Below are positions 46,901-58,620 of a stretch of DNA of 64,000 bases, one piece after another. Every line of letters starts with the position of its first letter. Position 1 is the stretch's first letter. A program made the position numbers and the translations under genes. The DNA is from Diphasiastrum complanatum. Its lineage: Eukaryota > Streptophyta > Lycopodiopsida > Lycopodiales > Lycopodiaceae. The notes beneath the pieces were generated by a model. It was not told the DNA's origin. It worked only from the letters and a program-made list of their open reading frames with translations, and made no database searches. The stretch is from the NCBI GenBank assembly GCA_029204225.1, contig CM055098.1, forward strand, positions 55,000,282-55,064,281, read 5' to 3'.

Positions 46901-49216
46901 CCCTCTACTTTCTTTTTCCCAGTTTCTTCAAAGATTTTTTTGCGGTTTTCCAAAATCTTTTATGAGCACCCAAATGCACCATATTAGCAGCCGTTAAAAA
47001 AATTTTTGCCGTAAACCTTCGTAATTTCCTACGGTTCCTCCAATTTTTTTTTCTGAGCACAGAAATATTTCATGGAATTCAAAGGATTATGTATTTAGAT
47101 TTGTAAAAATTTTTAATACCCCCTTTCCTAAGTTGTAATTAATCATTTTTAAAAAAATTTCTTCAAGCTCCTTTAACTTTCTTGTTTGAGCCCGGATTCC
47201 TGTGGAGTAAAAACAAAAAGTGATCAAAACGACGAGCCTGACACTGAGAAGTCATTGAATTATTACTTTCAATCTATTTTTTTCAAGAACCCTTTTTATT
47301 CATTTTCGAAGCTCTATAATTCTCCGTCTGAGTTCGAAATTGAATACTACAAAAAGCAAAATTGCTACACTTCATTATAATTTGTTACATTTTTCATTCA
47401 CAACGACTTTATTCTTGAAGGACTCGGAATTTTTAAGTGGGTGGAGAAGAACAATTTTACCAGCCTATAAATTACCATTCTGAATAAATTTCAAATGATT
47501 CACAGTAGCCTCGGCGTCGAGTTGATCTCGTTCTTTCACGCGAGGGGATTCGCACGCTTGGGGATGTTGTTGTTGCTGATCCTTCACGGCCTGACCTCCT
47601 TCGCTGTGCTTCAACTACTCAGGTTGCCGCTGCTTCTCATGCAGCTCTAGATAAAGAGCGAGATTATTCACATCGCACTCCTACAGAAGACTTTATTCCT
47701 TTTGGTTGGAAACATATGGATGCCTGCATAAGAAATTCGATGATTTTCTATCATCTTGTGCAGGTTTTGCAACGAAGCTCCAAGGACGTGGTGCCTCACC
47801 TTTATCTATGCGTCGCTTATAGAACGTCGCAACTTCTACTCTAAATGTGAATTTACAAAGTGCAAATAGGCCTTTACATGAATTTAGGCACTATAGCACA
47901 TTTATATATATATAATTTGAAATTTTTTACAATATATAACAAAACTTGGACAATGTGGAATTATGAGGCTCCACACACTTGCCAAAAGTAAAATTTCCAT
48001 GTAAATTTAGGAGCACAATGTTTTGAAAGCAATTTCCATGTTGACATCCAACAAAAAAATTAGCACATGGAAATTTTGGCAGAAATGTGTATGTGGATAG
48101 CCAATGACGAGATGACACATGGGGCACATCCACATTTTGATAAGTTTGGCATGTGTCATGTGGCAGCTCATCAGTGGTTGTCCACATACATATAACGATG
48201 ACGTACATGATTTCCTATAGTTGACAAAGACATTGTGTGTTTTTTGTCCAAGCTTAATTTTTGCAAAAGACCATCTGCGTCCATAAAAAGAGCATAAAAA
48301 GAGCTTAAACAGTGCCATAATTATCTTGTTAAAGACTTGAGTGTCCTTTGACCTTCATAGAAGTTGACAAAGGTCACACTTGCCATTTTGGATAGTATTG
48401 GTCATCTTTTAGAGAATGATATTCTCCACTCACCTTTTCATTGGGTCATCTTGCTATAAAAATGGCTAAGCCCACCACTTTTTATGCCAAGGATTCTCCA
48501 ATGGAAAGGTTAGTGGCGAAGTCAATTTCTCATTAAAAAAAATTAAAAAATTTAAAATTTTGCCAAAAAAAAATGAGTGTGTACGGCCATAGATGCATTG
48601 GTTAGCTGAAGGGCTAGTGGCAAAAGTAGGGATGGGGACCTCGTATCTTAGAAGCACACACTTGTTTGGGCTCTGTGTGTGCCAAGTTTTTCTTAATTGC
48701 TTGGGTGACGTGGCACCCTCAGACATTATCCCATAACTAAACTTTACAAAAGCAACATGGGTATGTGTTATTAAGAGGAAGTTGGAACACTTTAGGCCTT
48801 TTTTTGATGTTTTTGGCATTTTCTTGTGACGGGGCCCACGACGGAGACAGAGCGAGAGAAAAGACAGACACCTCGTGTCGTAACAGCACTATATAATTAT
48901 AAGCTCGCCGGGTAGGCAGTGCCTAGGTGGCGCTAGGCAGGGGCACCGGCACCAGGTGCGTGGCGTCGGGCAGGCCCAGGTGGTGGGGCCGAGAACCGGA
49001 CAGGTGGCACTGGGCAGTTTCACACCCACTTGCACACATGTGAGTAAGCAGGTGGGTTCAGTTATATATAGGTACTGGTTTATCTCAGAGATTTTCTTAT
49101 GGGATAAACCCTGGTGCCCGACACGTGGCAACAGGGCAACTTGTTTAAGAAAAAAAAAATCTCCCTGCCTGGCCCACCCTGACGCGTGCGCAGGGTGCTA
49201 AAAATAAGAGGAGCCC
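46901..49216. other. No gene recognised; GC-rich island at 48,895-49,195
   Basis: Mostly AT-rich without domain-bearing ORFs. From 48,895 a GC-rich stretch has ggcagtgcctaggtggcgct-aggcagg style partial repeats and ends ctgacgcgtgcgcagggtgctaaaa. No terminal inverted repeats could be confirmed. Confidence 0.4.
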
Positions 49217-49940
49217 TTCGCTTCCATTGCATTGCATTCAAATTTGGGGGAGAAATTCCACCCTAGGAAGGCTTCTCCCAAGAAGAGCGTCCTCTCTACG
49301 GTGGTATTGGGGGGTTTGTCCTCAGAAGGCATGGGCTTTTGCCCTTAGGCTAGTACCACAGATTCTGCAATGGGAGGCAGCACCATTCTCTTCATCAAAA
49401 AGTTAAAACTGAGATTACGAATGGTGAAGCGAGGTCGTGAAAAAGGAGAAGTCCAAGAATGGTGAAGGGAGGTCGTGGAAAAGGAGAAGTTTAAGGTTGT
49501 GCAACGTGCAATGCATCTTTCTCCAGAAATCGCTCAACAAAAGATGTGATGGATTTTGACTTCCAAAACCCTTACACATTTTTCTTTTTTTTTAAGAGAA
49601 TCATCCAACCAAAAAAAAAAAGAATCCATTCGTTCACATTTTCTGCCCACCGATGTTTAGTGAATGTGAAAACCATTACTATTTTTCATTTGTCGTAATT
49701 CCTTTGCATGCAATTGTCGGTATATGTGCATGTCAAAAAAACCTTTCCACACATTTTGCTTGACTAGGTGGCTGAGTTTCTTTTGAAAAAATGAAAATCT
49801 AACAAAGGTATCCAAAGAACTTATAACCGAAGATTTTTGGTATATAGGATACATTGGTTTCAATAAGTAAACCATAATATTGTACAAAAATTTAATATTT
49901 TTATGTATGTGCATTTTGACATATAAGGGAGGCAAGGTTT
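49217..49940. repeat. 0.72-kb dispersed repeat, copy 2
   Basis: Direct-orientation match to 56,611-57,330, from cttccattgcattgcattc through the segment ending gtgcattttgacat. Contains an extra short internal duplication (gaatggtgaa-g-gaggtcgtg at 49,418-49,480). The part up to 49,650 also matches the outer end of the left arm (24,783-25,240) in reverse. Confidence 0.85.
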
Positions 49941-49969
49941 GAGGAGAACTTTGGACATTTAGGACATTA

Positions 49970-50195
49970 CAAGTCTCCTACAGTTTAATTGGCTATTCTG
50001 AACTCGCACGTGTGAGTCCTAGGTGGTAGGTTGACATGGCAAGTGTCTTGTTCACTGGGTTTTCCTCTATACTGAGCTTTACCACACCCAATTTGGTGTC
50101 ATGTAGCCAAAGATATGAGCATATGAAGTTTTGCAATTTTGTGAGCAAAATTGGTAAAATTTCTAATTGTTCTAATTGCATGCATGACAATTTCC
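49970..50195. repeat. 0.22-kb repeat, second copy at 61,180-61,410
   Basis: Both read ctcctacagtttaattggct through gcatgcatgacaatttccta in the same orientation, with scattered substitutions. At 61 kb it lies inside the leader of a gypsy-type element, so this copy may be a fragment of such a leader. Confidence 0.8.
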
Positions 50196-51223
50196 TATTT
50201 TGAAGATAGAAATCAATTCATTGAATCGTGGGTATACATAGAGGCCTCCTCCACGAGTTTCCGAGCATAAGATATTGTAATGAGATGCTGTTAAACTAAT
50301 GATTGAAAATCCTTCTATTTGCATTCAGTCAATGCTGCATTTTCATGCAATTAGTTTGAATACTTGTGTATGAATATGTTGTTGTTGTTTCTTCTTTATT
50401 CCAGGATTGGTTTTGTGATTAATATCAAGTAGATGCACAGGGCTTAGTGGCTGATCTTACCCATTCTCATTTGATGCTGCTTCATGCTTGACTCCCTGAG
50501 GAGTTTCTATTACAAATGTTGAGTGATATTTGTAATAAACACTATAGGATTTGCAGTTCTTAGTTAGATTCTGTTTTGTTGATTTTGGTAAATTCAATAG
50601 GAATAAATTCAATCTCATTTTTTGTTTCTTGATTAGGTTAGATTAGTAATTATCTACATTTTATAAGAAACCAAAGAACAGATCTCAGATTTAAGTTGAG
50701 CTTCAATTATTAGTAAAGGATCGAAATTAGGCTGTAGATGTGCCGATTGACAAGCGGGGTACACCACCATTTCATTGCAAACCATAGAGTTGAGAAGAGT
50801 AGCACCTGTCAGTTGTAGGCTGATAGGAACCTATTATCATTGTCAATAGAATCAGTAGAAAGTGTGTAGAGAGGATAAGCAAACATTGGCGCCAGTTGCT
50901 ATTGACAATCTTCTTAAATCATGCTAAAGAACTCATGTATTACAGTCCATTTTCCAGTTCTTGTGATTCTGACTGCCTGCTTGCATCCTTGCATTCATCT
51001 TTCTCTTTACACGCACACATTCAATCTTTTCTCTGAGATCTGCATTATATCAACACCCAACCATACACAGTTCAAGCAATTCACTGCCTCATCACTCTCC
51101 ACCGTTTCACACCCTTTTTCAAAGGAGCGAGCCCAGTCTTCGTTTAGAATCGACGTATACACCTGACACCCACAAAAAATATAATACATCCGATGTGCAC
51201 CCAAAAAACTAGACTTTAAATTG
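50196..51223. other. No gene recognised
   Basis: AT-rich; an 81-codon ORF (50,921-51,166) shows no domain. Confidence 0.35.
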
Positions 51224-51710
51224 CATCCAACAGATCCTTCGGAATTTTTTCATTTGCATCTGACAAATTTCCATCCCAATTTCATCCGACAGATCCTTCG
51301 GAATTTTTGGATTTGCATCCGATGAATTCCCTTCCTAAATTCCATCCAGTAGATCATTTGGGATTTTCACATTTGCATTCGACGAATTTCCATCTCAAAT
51401 TCCATTCGATAGATCCTACGGGATTCTCGCATTTGTATCTGACGATTTTTTGTCTGACAATTTCATCCAAAGACTTTTCATCCGACGTTGCATCCGATCA
51501 CCAGTCTTTACACATTTTGTCCCATACTTTGCGTCTGTTGCATCCGATGATTTCTTATCTGAAGTGCATCCGATGACCTTGCATTTGATAGTATTGCATC
51601 CGACGACCTTGCATCCAATAGTGTTGCATCCGACGACTTTGGATCCGACGATTTTAATCCGAAGTGCATCCGACGACCTTGTATCCAACAAGCAGCAGAC
51701 ATCCGCATCT
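51224..51710. repeat. Minisatellite with atccgacga core
   Basis: Four 59-61 bp units begin at 51,224, 51,283, 51,343 and 51,403, each starting catcc(g/a)acagatcctt-like. They pass into a denser array to about 51,710 in which gcatccgacgacctt recurs every 20-30 bp. On the minus strand this gives repeated SSDA peptides, which I regard as a by-product. It ends about 200 bp before a gypsy gag start. Confidence 0.85.
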
Positions 51711-51911
51711 AAGAGTGTAACCAACAACAGATCTGTCATATTGTCACAGACTTTACATCCGACACTATCACTGTAGTTGCATTCGACGAGCTTCTGCTCA
51801 GATTCGACAGAGCATTTTTTATAGAATTCCTATTGAAAACTTCATTCTATTCTAAGGTCTTGTCAACCCAATATTTGAAAAAAAAAAAAAGGAATAGAAT
51901 TTGACCAGTTT

Positions 51912-52420
51912 AATGGCAAATATACCAGAAGAACTTTTGGATGGATTCACACCGAGCAATCATCCAAATGATGAGACAAGCTCTATCGTCTTAGATCTCA
52001 AATAAATCAAAGGCCTGGAAAATCCAGATGGAGGCGTAATCAATTTGATAACCTTGACAATCAACCTATTCAACATGCTCACCATACCGCAAGATCCGAT
52101 AAACGAACACCTAGATTGAAATAACCGGACCCTCATAGATTTTTACAAGTCTTTGAAAATGCATGCGAAGTATATGGAGAATATCCAGACAATGCAAAAG
52201 TCCTACTATTCTCAATGACCATGGTGGATAAAGCACGAGAGTGGTTGTTTAACCTCGATCATGATGATAGACAAGTGGTTAATTCGAATCATTGTACATG
52301 TTCTCTCTTCATTTCAATACAAGCAGGTTGGCACTCTTATGAAATGGATCAGAAATGTCCTTGCTCTATATCTCTCTTCGTCCATCTCTCACACTTTCTT
52401 TGTACTTGCTAATTGTTGGA
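51912..52420 (+). pseudogene. Gypsy gag start (right arm)
   Basis: ATG at 51,912 reads MANIPEELLDGFTPSNHPND, a stop, then IKGLENPDGGVINLITLTIN. After frame losses it continues ENACEVYGEYPDNAKVLLFS and MTMVDKAREWLFNLDHDDRQ. The duplicated arm begins inside it at about 52,005, so its first 30 codons lie outside the arm. Confidence 0.7.
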
Positions 52421-52831
52421 TTCGATGTTTATTGGGATTGAATGTTCTTATGCTCTTTGTGAGAGAGAAGAGGAGGGAGAAGGGTGAGTCTCTATCATTG
52501 TGGATCTAGTGTTAACGCTTAGTGTTAATGGATCTTAGTGTTAGTATGCACATGCTGGACTTTGCAATATACTATTGCTCTCATGCGAATGAACCTCCGA
52601 GTGACAACTAACCTCGTCTCCTTGTTGTGGCACAAGCATTACAACACCTCTTTCACAAAATTCAAGGCACAAACCAACAACTACATGAAACAAATCAAAA
52701 TAGCCAAGCTATCGAGTCAAGACTAGCAAATCCCGGTTCCACCTCCCGTGAAGTTGTATATACGAGAAAAAATAGATAGGAGCCTATAGGTTATAAATTC
52801 ATGGTGGAATGTTTGGAATAAATATTTTCCC

Positions 52832-53236
52832 ATGAATCAATTTTTCGGAAGGAAAAATTTGTCCACCGCCACCATGTTTTCGGATGGGAAAGCCTTACTT
52901 TGGTGGGATGATCTAGTAGCCAAGGGAAAGCAACCACTAACATGGGATGATTTTTGTATGGTAGTCAAGGAATATTTTCTTCCCTTCTTAAATGTTAATG
53001 AGCACTTCCAAAAGCTTGCTAGATTGGCTATGTCCAAGGGTTTGGAACAATATGTGCAAGATTTTCATGAGTGATTAAATCCATTATATAGTGAGATACC
53101 TCCTAAGGTGCAAAAGTTCGTGTTTATCAATGAGTTACCTAAGGACTACCAAGTAGATGTTCAAAGGAATTATCCCAAAGTCCTAGAAGATGCTATTAGG
53201 GCTGCTAAGTTTTTTGATGATAAGGAGTCATCAGAC
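52832..53236 (+). pseudogene. Gypsy gag fragment (right arm)
   Basis: MNQFFGRKNLSTATMFSDG, LLWWDDLVAKGKQPLTWDDF, CMVVKEYFLPFLNVNEHFQK, one stop at 53,072, then LNPLYSEIPPKVQKFVFINE and YPKVLEDAIRAAKFFDD. Better preserved than the left-arm copy at 28,645-28,990. Confidence 0.75.
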
Positions 53237-53239
53237 TAA

Positions 53240-55280
53240 TGAGCAAAAAAAGAATTTCCAGTTTAAACATATAAAGAATAAAGAAGTTGCAAATTAGACA
53301 TCTTCCAACCCTTATCCTAAAAAACCAAAACACAATACTAAGAATCATCAAGGTGGCAAGAAGGACCTCAAGAAAGCTTGCAATGAAAAGGTGCATTCCA
53401 ACTTTTGAGTATCGTGTTGATAATCATGAATAACTCGGTATTTCAAGTTAACTGGTTCTACGATTTTTAGGAGTTTGCCACGTGAAAGCTATGTCAACTT
53501 GACATAGATTAAGAAACTTATGTTGAACTTGTTGATGTGTTTTAAAATGATTTACATAGTGGCTTACCACCGAGTAGGAGATGATTCATAAAAAATTGAT
53601 GTATGAACCACCTGCCCACCCTCATCAGTGCTGATGGGCCTGAGTACCTAGGTGGTCAATTAAGCAAAGCCGACTTATGAAGCACTTGCCCACACTAATC
53701 AGCCATGGTGGCTAGTTGCTAGTGGTCCAGATTTTTATGGACCACTTGCCCAAACCCATCAGTACTGAAGGGAGTAAAAGGGGTGTCCCGAAATGACACC
53801 AAGGTAAATCTCAGCACCACAACAAAAGAGTATGCCTAACGTTTGTGATCTTGGCAACATGGTGGATCTTTGTGATCATTATGAAGCAATGTGGCCTCAG
53901 GTCTTTTTCAAGAAAGAACAACTATTTTCAAGGAGGAGTCAAGGATCTTCTCCAAGCATGGAAGGAACCAATGGCAAAGTTGCTAGGATGGTGGAATGCC
54001 CTTCATGGCGTTTGGGAATGGATTTCCATTAAGGAGATATCATCATGGGTATGGTGAAAGCACTTCACCATCAGTTTTAGTGGCTGCCTTTCAAACTTTT
54101 GTACCTACAAATGATATAGGCATAGGGTAGCTTGTACTTAATCTCGAGAGCCAACAAGGCAAATAGTCAAGTTTTCCAAAATAGAATGCAATTTTCTAGA
54201 TTCTAGCTCTATAAAAGAGAGGTGCATTTTGATTGGATGGCCATAGATTTGTATGAGACTTTAGGAAGAGCCAAAGGACAAATTGATGTACTTTCCCCCA
54301 CATGTGAAACAGCTCAGGTCAATCCAAGCCTCACGATATTTTTATATACATCAATTTGGAACTCATTTGGTAAGTTAAACAAGAATTTGAAGAAATCTTG
54401 AGGATTTTTTATGTGTATCTCTCTCTTTGCATGCATTTTGGTGGATCCAATGCTTTGATTAGTATTAGTACTTTTCTATGAGGCCTCTATACATACAATA
54501 GGCTGAGGTTCACATGCGTGAACCCTATTTGAACATTATGCTTTGCTTTATATTCCTCTTGCTTATAGATCTACATCAGTGCTCGTAAAAAAGTTTCAAA
54601 CTAACATTATAAAAAACCCACAAAATGATTACACAATCAGTAAAAGATTAAAATAGAATCTGAAAACCTAAAATTTATAACTAAAACCAGCTAATTTTGA
54701 GCCATATAAAAAACCTATAATCCTAAAATGAAGTTGTAAAAAATGAATTTCAACAATTGGGTTGTTTGTATTTGTTGGTTTTTCGTGAGCATTGATCTAC
54801 ATTGTGTCCATTCTAGGTGCTACTTTTGATGGAGATGAAGATAGTAATGCAACCAATCACTTTTGTGAATTGAACGAATGACAAAGATTGATGATGTTGT
54901 ATAGAGAAATTCTCACGATCGGGCCATCCTTGTTGGTACCAGTGACAAAATTTGCTTGTTTACATATTGTCCTTAATCTACTCAAGGTATGCTATTCAGT
55001 CTTGGGCAGCGCTCGAGAAACCTCTTTGAGTTATCTAAAAAAAAACCTGCATGTTATAAAACTTCTCAGTTTTTTCAAGACTTTTACTTATAATAAGATA
55101 TATATGCTTGTACAAAAATCTTCAAACATTTTATGATGCCGATTTTTGAAAAAATTTGCCCATTCCATTCCTCTACTTTGCAGGTTTTTTGGAGCATTGG
55201 TCTTAGGAAGAGCAATTTAATCTTGTGTTTTTCTTTCAAAACTCTTGGAGACAAATATGCTTGTCTAACAACAAAATCAA
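53240..55280. other. Anonymous arm DNA, no gene
   Basis: Inverted counterpart of 26,998-28,640. Decayed gag-like remains to about 53,400, otherwise no motif. Confidence 0.4.
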
Positions 55281-55361
55281 CTGTATACTACTAGTAGGGC
55301 TGAGAATTTACCAACCAAAAAGAAATTGAATGCATGCACAATGTGCTTCTGAAGTGCTATG

Positions 55362-55460
55362 AGTTTATTATGAACAGTAATTGTGCTTATTATGAACAGC
55401 TGCAGCGTAATTGTGCTTATTATGAACATCTGCACCGTAATTGTGCTTATTATGAAGTAT
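55362..55460. repeat. 30-bp repeats in the 3' UTR of gene B (about 3.5-4 copies)
   Basis: Units of exactly 30 bp containing ttgtgcttattatgaaca, with cores agctgcagcg and tctgcaccg. Gene A has about one unit fewer. Confidence 0.85.
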
Positions 55461-55485
55461 TGCTAGTGGCTTGGATTGATGATCT

Positions 55486-56160
55486 CTACGAGAAAATGGC
55501 TTCCAGCTGATGTACCGTCTTCTGGTCCAAGAAAAATGTTTTCTGTAGCACTTCATCCTTGATATTCGAGCCGAACATGGAATTGGCAATGAGCTGGAAA
55601 CCAGCGCTCTGGCTGTTCAAAGAAACCACGGCTTGAGCAGGCGCATCTCCTACGTTCAGCTGAAAGTGAATGAGGCCTCTTGGAAAGATCATCACGTCAC
55701 CCTTGTTGATGACCTTGGCAAATAGTTTGTTATGGGTCGTGACAAATCCTGCGTACAAACTTCCCTCTACAACATAAATGATCTCGGATCCCCGGGGGTG
55801 GGTGTGAGGCGGGATCAGTCCGCCCTTTGCGAAATCAAGCCTGGCAATGGAGATTCCGAGGGAGTTTAAGCCCGGAAAATTACCCACGAAACCAAAAACA
55901 GCGCTTGCTCCGAAGCTGTTGTTAGTTTGCGGAGGAACTGTTAAGCCATTAAAAACAAAATCATCTGTGGTGACTATAGCTGGTTTTTTGCAAGGGTAGC
56001 CGTTGAGGTACAAATCCTTGGTAAGGTCAGCAACACAAAAGTCCGCTAGAGGATCCGCATCGGCGGCATTGACGTTGAGCGGTGCTAACTGTAATAGGAT
56101 CAACACAGGGCATAGTAGGAGCCCTACAAGCTGGATGGTGGAGGAAATAGAGGCTTTCAT
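55486..56160 (-). CDS. Germin-like protein B (secreted cupin)
   Basis: 224 residues from the ATG at 56,160, no intron. The frame is open nine codons further upstream but only from a TTG, so 56,160 is the start, matching gene A. The signal peptide has three extra residues (LVGLLLCPVL). The mature protein differs from A only at Ile62 (Val59 in A). Metal ligands are His119, His121, Glu126 and His165; the conserved Cys pair is Cys42/Cys57. Like A it should be an apoplastic manganese-binding germin-like protein. Convergent to gene A across about 29 kb of retroelement DNA. Near-identical coding sequence with changed flanks implies recent duplication, selection or gene conversion. Confidence 0.95.
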   Translation of the reverse strand: MKASISSTIQLVGLLLCPVLILLQLAPLNVNAADADPLADFCVADLTKDLYLNGYPCKKPAIVTTDDFVFNGLTVPPQTNNSFGASAVFGFVGNFPGLNSLGISIARLDFAKGGLIPPHTHPRGSEIIYVVEGSLYAGFVTTHNKLFAKVINKGDVMIFPRGLIHFQLNVGDAPAQAVVSLNSQSAGFQLIANSMFGSNIKDEVLQKTFFLDQKTVHQLEAIFS

Positions 56161-56328
56161 TTTATCTGGAGTACTGAACTCAGCCAAATGAGCGAGAGCT
56201 TATGCGTTCTAGAAAATATTTAATCCAACTGAAGTGTGTTTGTGGTGCCCCGCTGCGCAATGAGCCGAGAGAGAGAGATCGCTGCGTGAGATGAGCTGAG
56301 TACTGAATTAGTATGGCAATGGAGCGAT

Positions 56329-56338
56329 ATTATATATA
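56329..56338 (-). promoter_or_regulatory. TATA box of germin-like gene B
   Basis: The minus strand reads tatatataat where gene A has tatataaaat, about 170 bp before the ATG. The leader is shorter than in gene A because of small deletions, including loss of most of the CA run. Confidence 0.7.
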
Positions 56339-56610
56339 GTGGTGCAGATGCAGGATGCTAGTTTCGTGATGCGCAACAAATGGTGCAGTGGAATGAGAAA
56401 GGTGTAAGGAACGCGAGATCTACGAAGCCGAGGAGTGGATGCAGCTTCGTGATCAGATGAGAGAGTTTAGTTAGTCTTCTTTCCACGATCAGCGAGGAAA
56501 CGCAAGCAACGCCCACGCCCCAGCGCTAGCGCTTGGGAAGCCGTAAGACTAAGACTAAGTCGCATCTTCATCATGCAGGCTTGCAAATGCCAATCTCCGC
56601 TCTCTCGCCG

Positions 56611-57330
56611 CTTCGCTTCCATTGCATTGCATTCAAATTTGGGGGAGAAATTCCACCCTAGGAAGGCTTCTCTCCCCTAGGGCAGCAGGGCATTCCGCCT
56701 TTCGCCCAAGAAGAGCGTCCTCTAGACGGTGGTATTCGGGGTTCGTCCTCATAAGGGCATGGGCTTTTGCCCTTAGGTTAGTACCACAGATTTTGCAATG
56801 GGAGGCAGCACCATTGTCTTCATCAAAAAGTTAAAACTGAGATTACTAATGGTGAAGGGAGGTCGTGAAAAAGGAGAAGTCCAAGGTTGTGCAACGTGCA
56901 ATGCATCTTTCTCCAAAAATTGCTCAACAAAAGATGTGATGGATTTTGACTTCCAAAACCCTCACACGTTTTTCTTTTTTTTGGGAGGGTGATCCAACCA
57001 AAAAAAAAAAAAGAATCCATTCGTTGACATTTTTTGCCCACCGATGTTTAGTGAATGTGAAAACCAATACTATTTTTCATTTGTCGTAACTCCTTTGCAT
57101 GCAATTGTCGGTGTATGTGCATGTCAAAAAAACCTTTCCACGCATTTTGCTTGACTAGGTGGCTGAGTTTCCTTTGAAAAAATGAAAATCTAACAAAGGT
57201 ATCCAAAGAACTTATAGCCGAAGATTTTTGGTATATAGGATACATTGGTTTCAATAAGTAAAGCATAATATTGTACAAAAATTTAATATTTTTATGTATG
57301 TGCATTTTGACATTAAGGGAGGCAAGGTTT
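56611..57330. repeat. 0.72-kb dispersed repeat, copy 1
   Basis: Overlaps the outer end of the right arm and continues past it. A diverged third version of its right half (cgatgtttag… to gtgcattttgacat) follows at 57,700-58,035. No coding function is evident; ORFs on either strand are short and differ between copies. Confidence 0.8.
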
Positions 57331-57574
57331 GAGGAAAACTTTGGAAATTTACGACATTACAAGTCTACATTAAGATTTATAGCTATCTCTCGATCTTTTT
57401 CTCATGGTTAAGTCTTGAGGTGAACACTATGTGCGTGGAAGGAACACCACCTAGAACATCATAATAAATCCCATAACTTGATTTATTTAACCTAGTCAGG
57501 GTCGTTATGAAAGACTTGAATGCATCATACCTTTTTTTCTCATGAAACCTCACATGTTTTCTCTCTGGGGGGAG

Positions 57575-57645
57575 GAGGATGAACCCCCCCACCCCCCCCC
57601 CACCCCCAAAAAAATAAAATAAAATAAAATACAATACAAATGTGT
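57575..57645. repeat. C-rich run and (aaaat)n
   Basis: Runs of C broken by A, followed by repeated aaaat pentamers. Simple sequence. Confidence 0.9.
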
Positions 57646-58620
57646 GGGGGATCTGATTACCCTCCCAATCTTTTTTTTTTTGGATGTCAACATCCATCAC
57701 TTTTTCTGTGCACCGATGTTTAGGGCCTGCGGTAAAAGGCTTGCCCTTATGACGACGAAAACAATGAGGCACAACTTCTTGAATGTAAAAACCTTCACTG
57801 TTTTTCATTTGTTGTAATTTTTTTTCCATTGCACCTACCAAACACGAGAAAGTGCATATAAGAAAAACCCTCCATGCATTCTGCTTGACGAGGCAGCTGA
57901 GTTTCCTTTGAGAAAATGAAAATTTAACAAAGATATTTTTAGAAACTTATAAACTAAGGTTTTTGGTATATAGTATATATAGGTTTCACAATATTGTACA
58001 AGAATTTAGTATTGTTATGCATATGCATTTTGACATATAAGAGCAACAAGGATTGAGGCAAACTTTAGGACATAATAACCCTACATTAAGATTAATAGCC
58101 ATGTCTTTATCTTTTGCTCACTATCAATGGTTCTCTTTGGGTTCTACTATCCGTTGGTGCACTATATTGGTGATATCTTGTAATTTTGTGTGTAGAATGC
58201 TTGTTAAATGCTATTTTTGGATCCACACGTGTGAAATACAGTAGGGCATTAGATAGGTCTCACTTGAGGCTACAAGATTGCATATCAAGTTCTAAGCAAT
58301 TGCATGTAGAATTTGAAATAATCAATTTTTTGTGATTTTGTCAAAACCCTAATTTTGATTGGATCTCGAGATTGTAAGGTTACTGAACTTCATTTGAGTG
58401 TGTTTCAATCTTAGGAAGTGGCAAGAGTCATTAGATTGAGGATAGATCATAGGTTGATCCAAATTTCTACATTCTATGTGTTGATTTGCTAGATTTAAGT
58501 GCTAGAAGAGAATTGAAAGGTTCCATATCTTTGTGATTTCTTTTTGAAAACATTTGTTGTTCTTCAAAGAGTGCTTTGTGCATTGGAACAGGTTGAAGAA
58601 AATGATCAGGTCATTGCTAC
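57646..58620. other. No gene recognised
   Basis: Contains the diverged partial copy of the 0.72-kb repeat, then AT-rich DNA leading to a copia gag start. 58,560-58,620 may be the leader of that copia element. Confidence 0.4.

Larger units (their letters stand above)
52005..57040. repeat. Right arm of the 5-kb inverted duplication
   Basis: Reverse-complement match to 24,783-29,944. It keeps 53,825-54,080, which the left arm lacks, and that piece is also present in the third copy (63,340-63,592). Its outer end runs on into the dispersed repeat that continues to 57,330. Confidence 0.9.

Noticed and set aside
48895-49195. GC-rich island as a DNA transposon or gene
   Set aside because: No inverted terminal repeats, target duplication or conserved frame could be established.
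51500-51720. Possible CRISPR-like array because of regularly recurring gcatccgacga
   Set aside because: No unique spacers of constant size; units are degenerate and contiguous, and the sequence is plant nuclear DNA.
51416-51776. Open frames with repeated SSDA peptides on both strands of the minisatellite
   Set aside because: Tandem units of near-constant length keep frames open on both strands; no start context or homology.
56158-56187. Longer germin B start giving nine extra residues
   Set aside because: The upstream codon is TTG, not ATG; gene A starts at the equivalent downstream ATG, and the signal peptide begins there.
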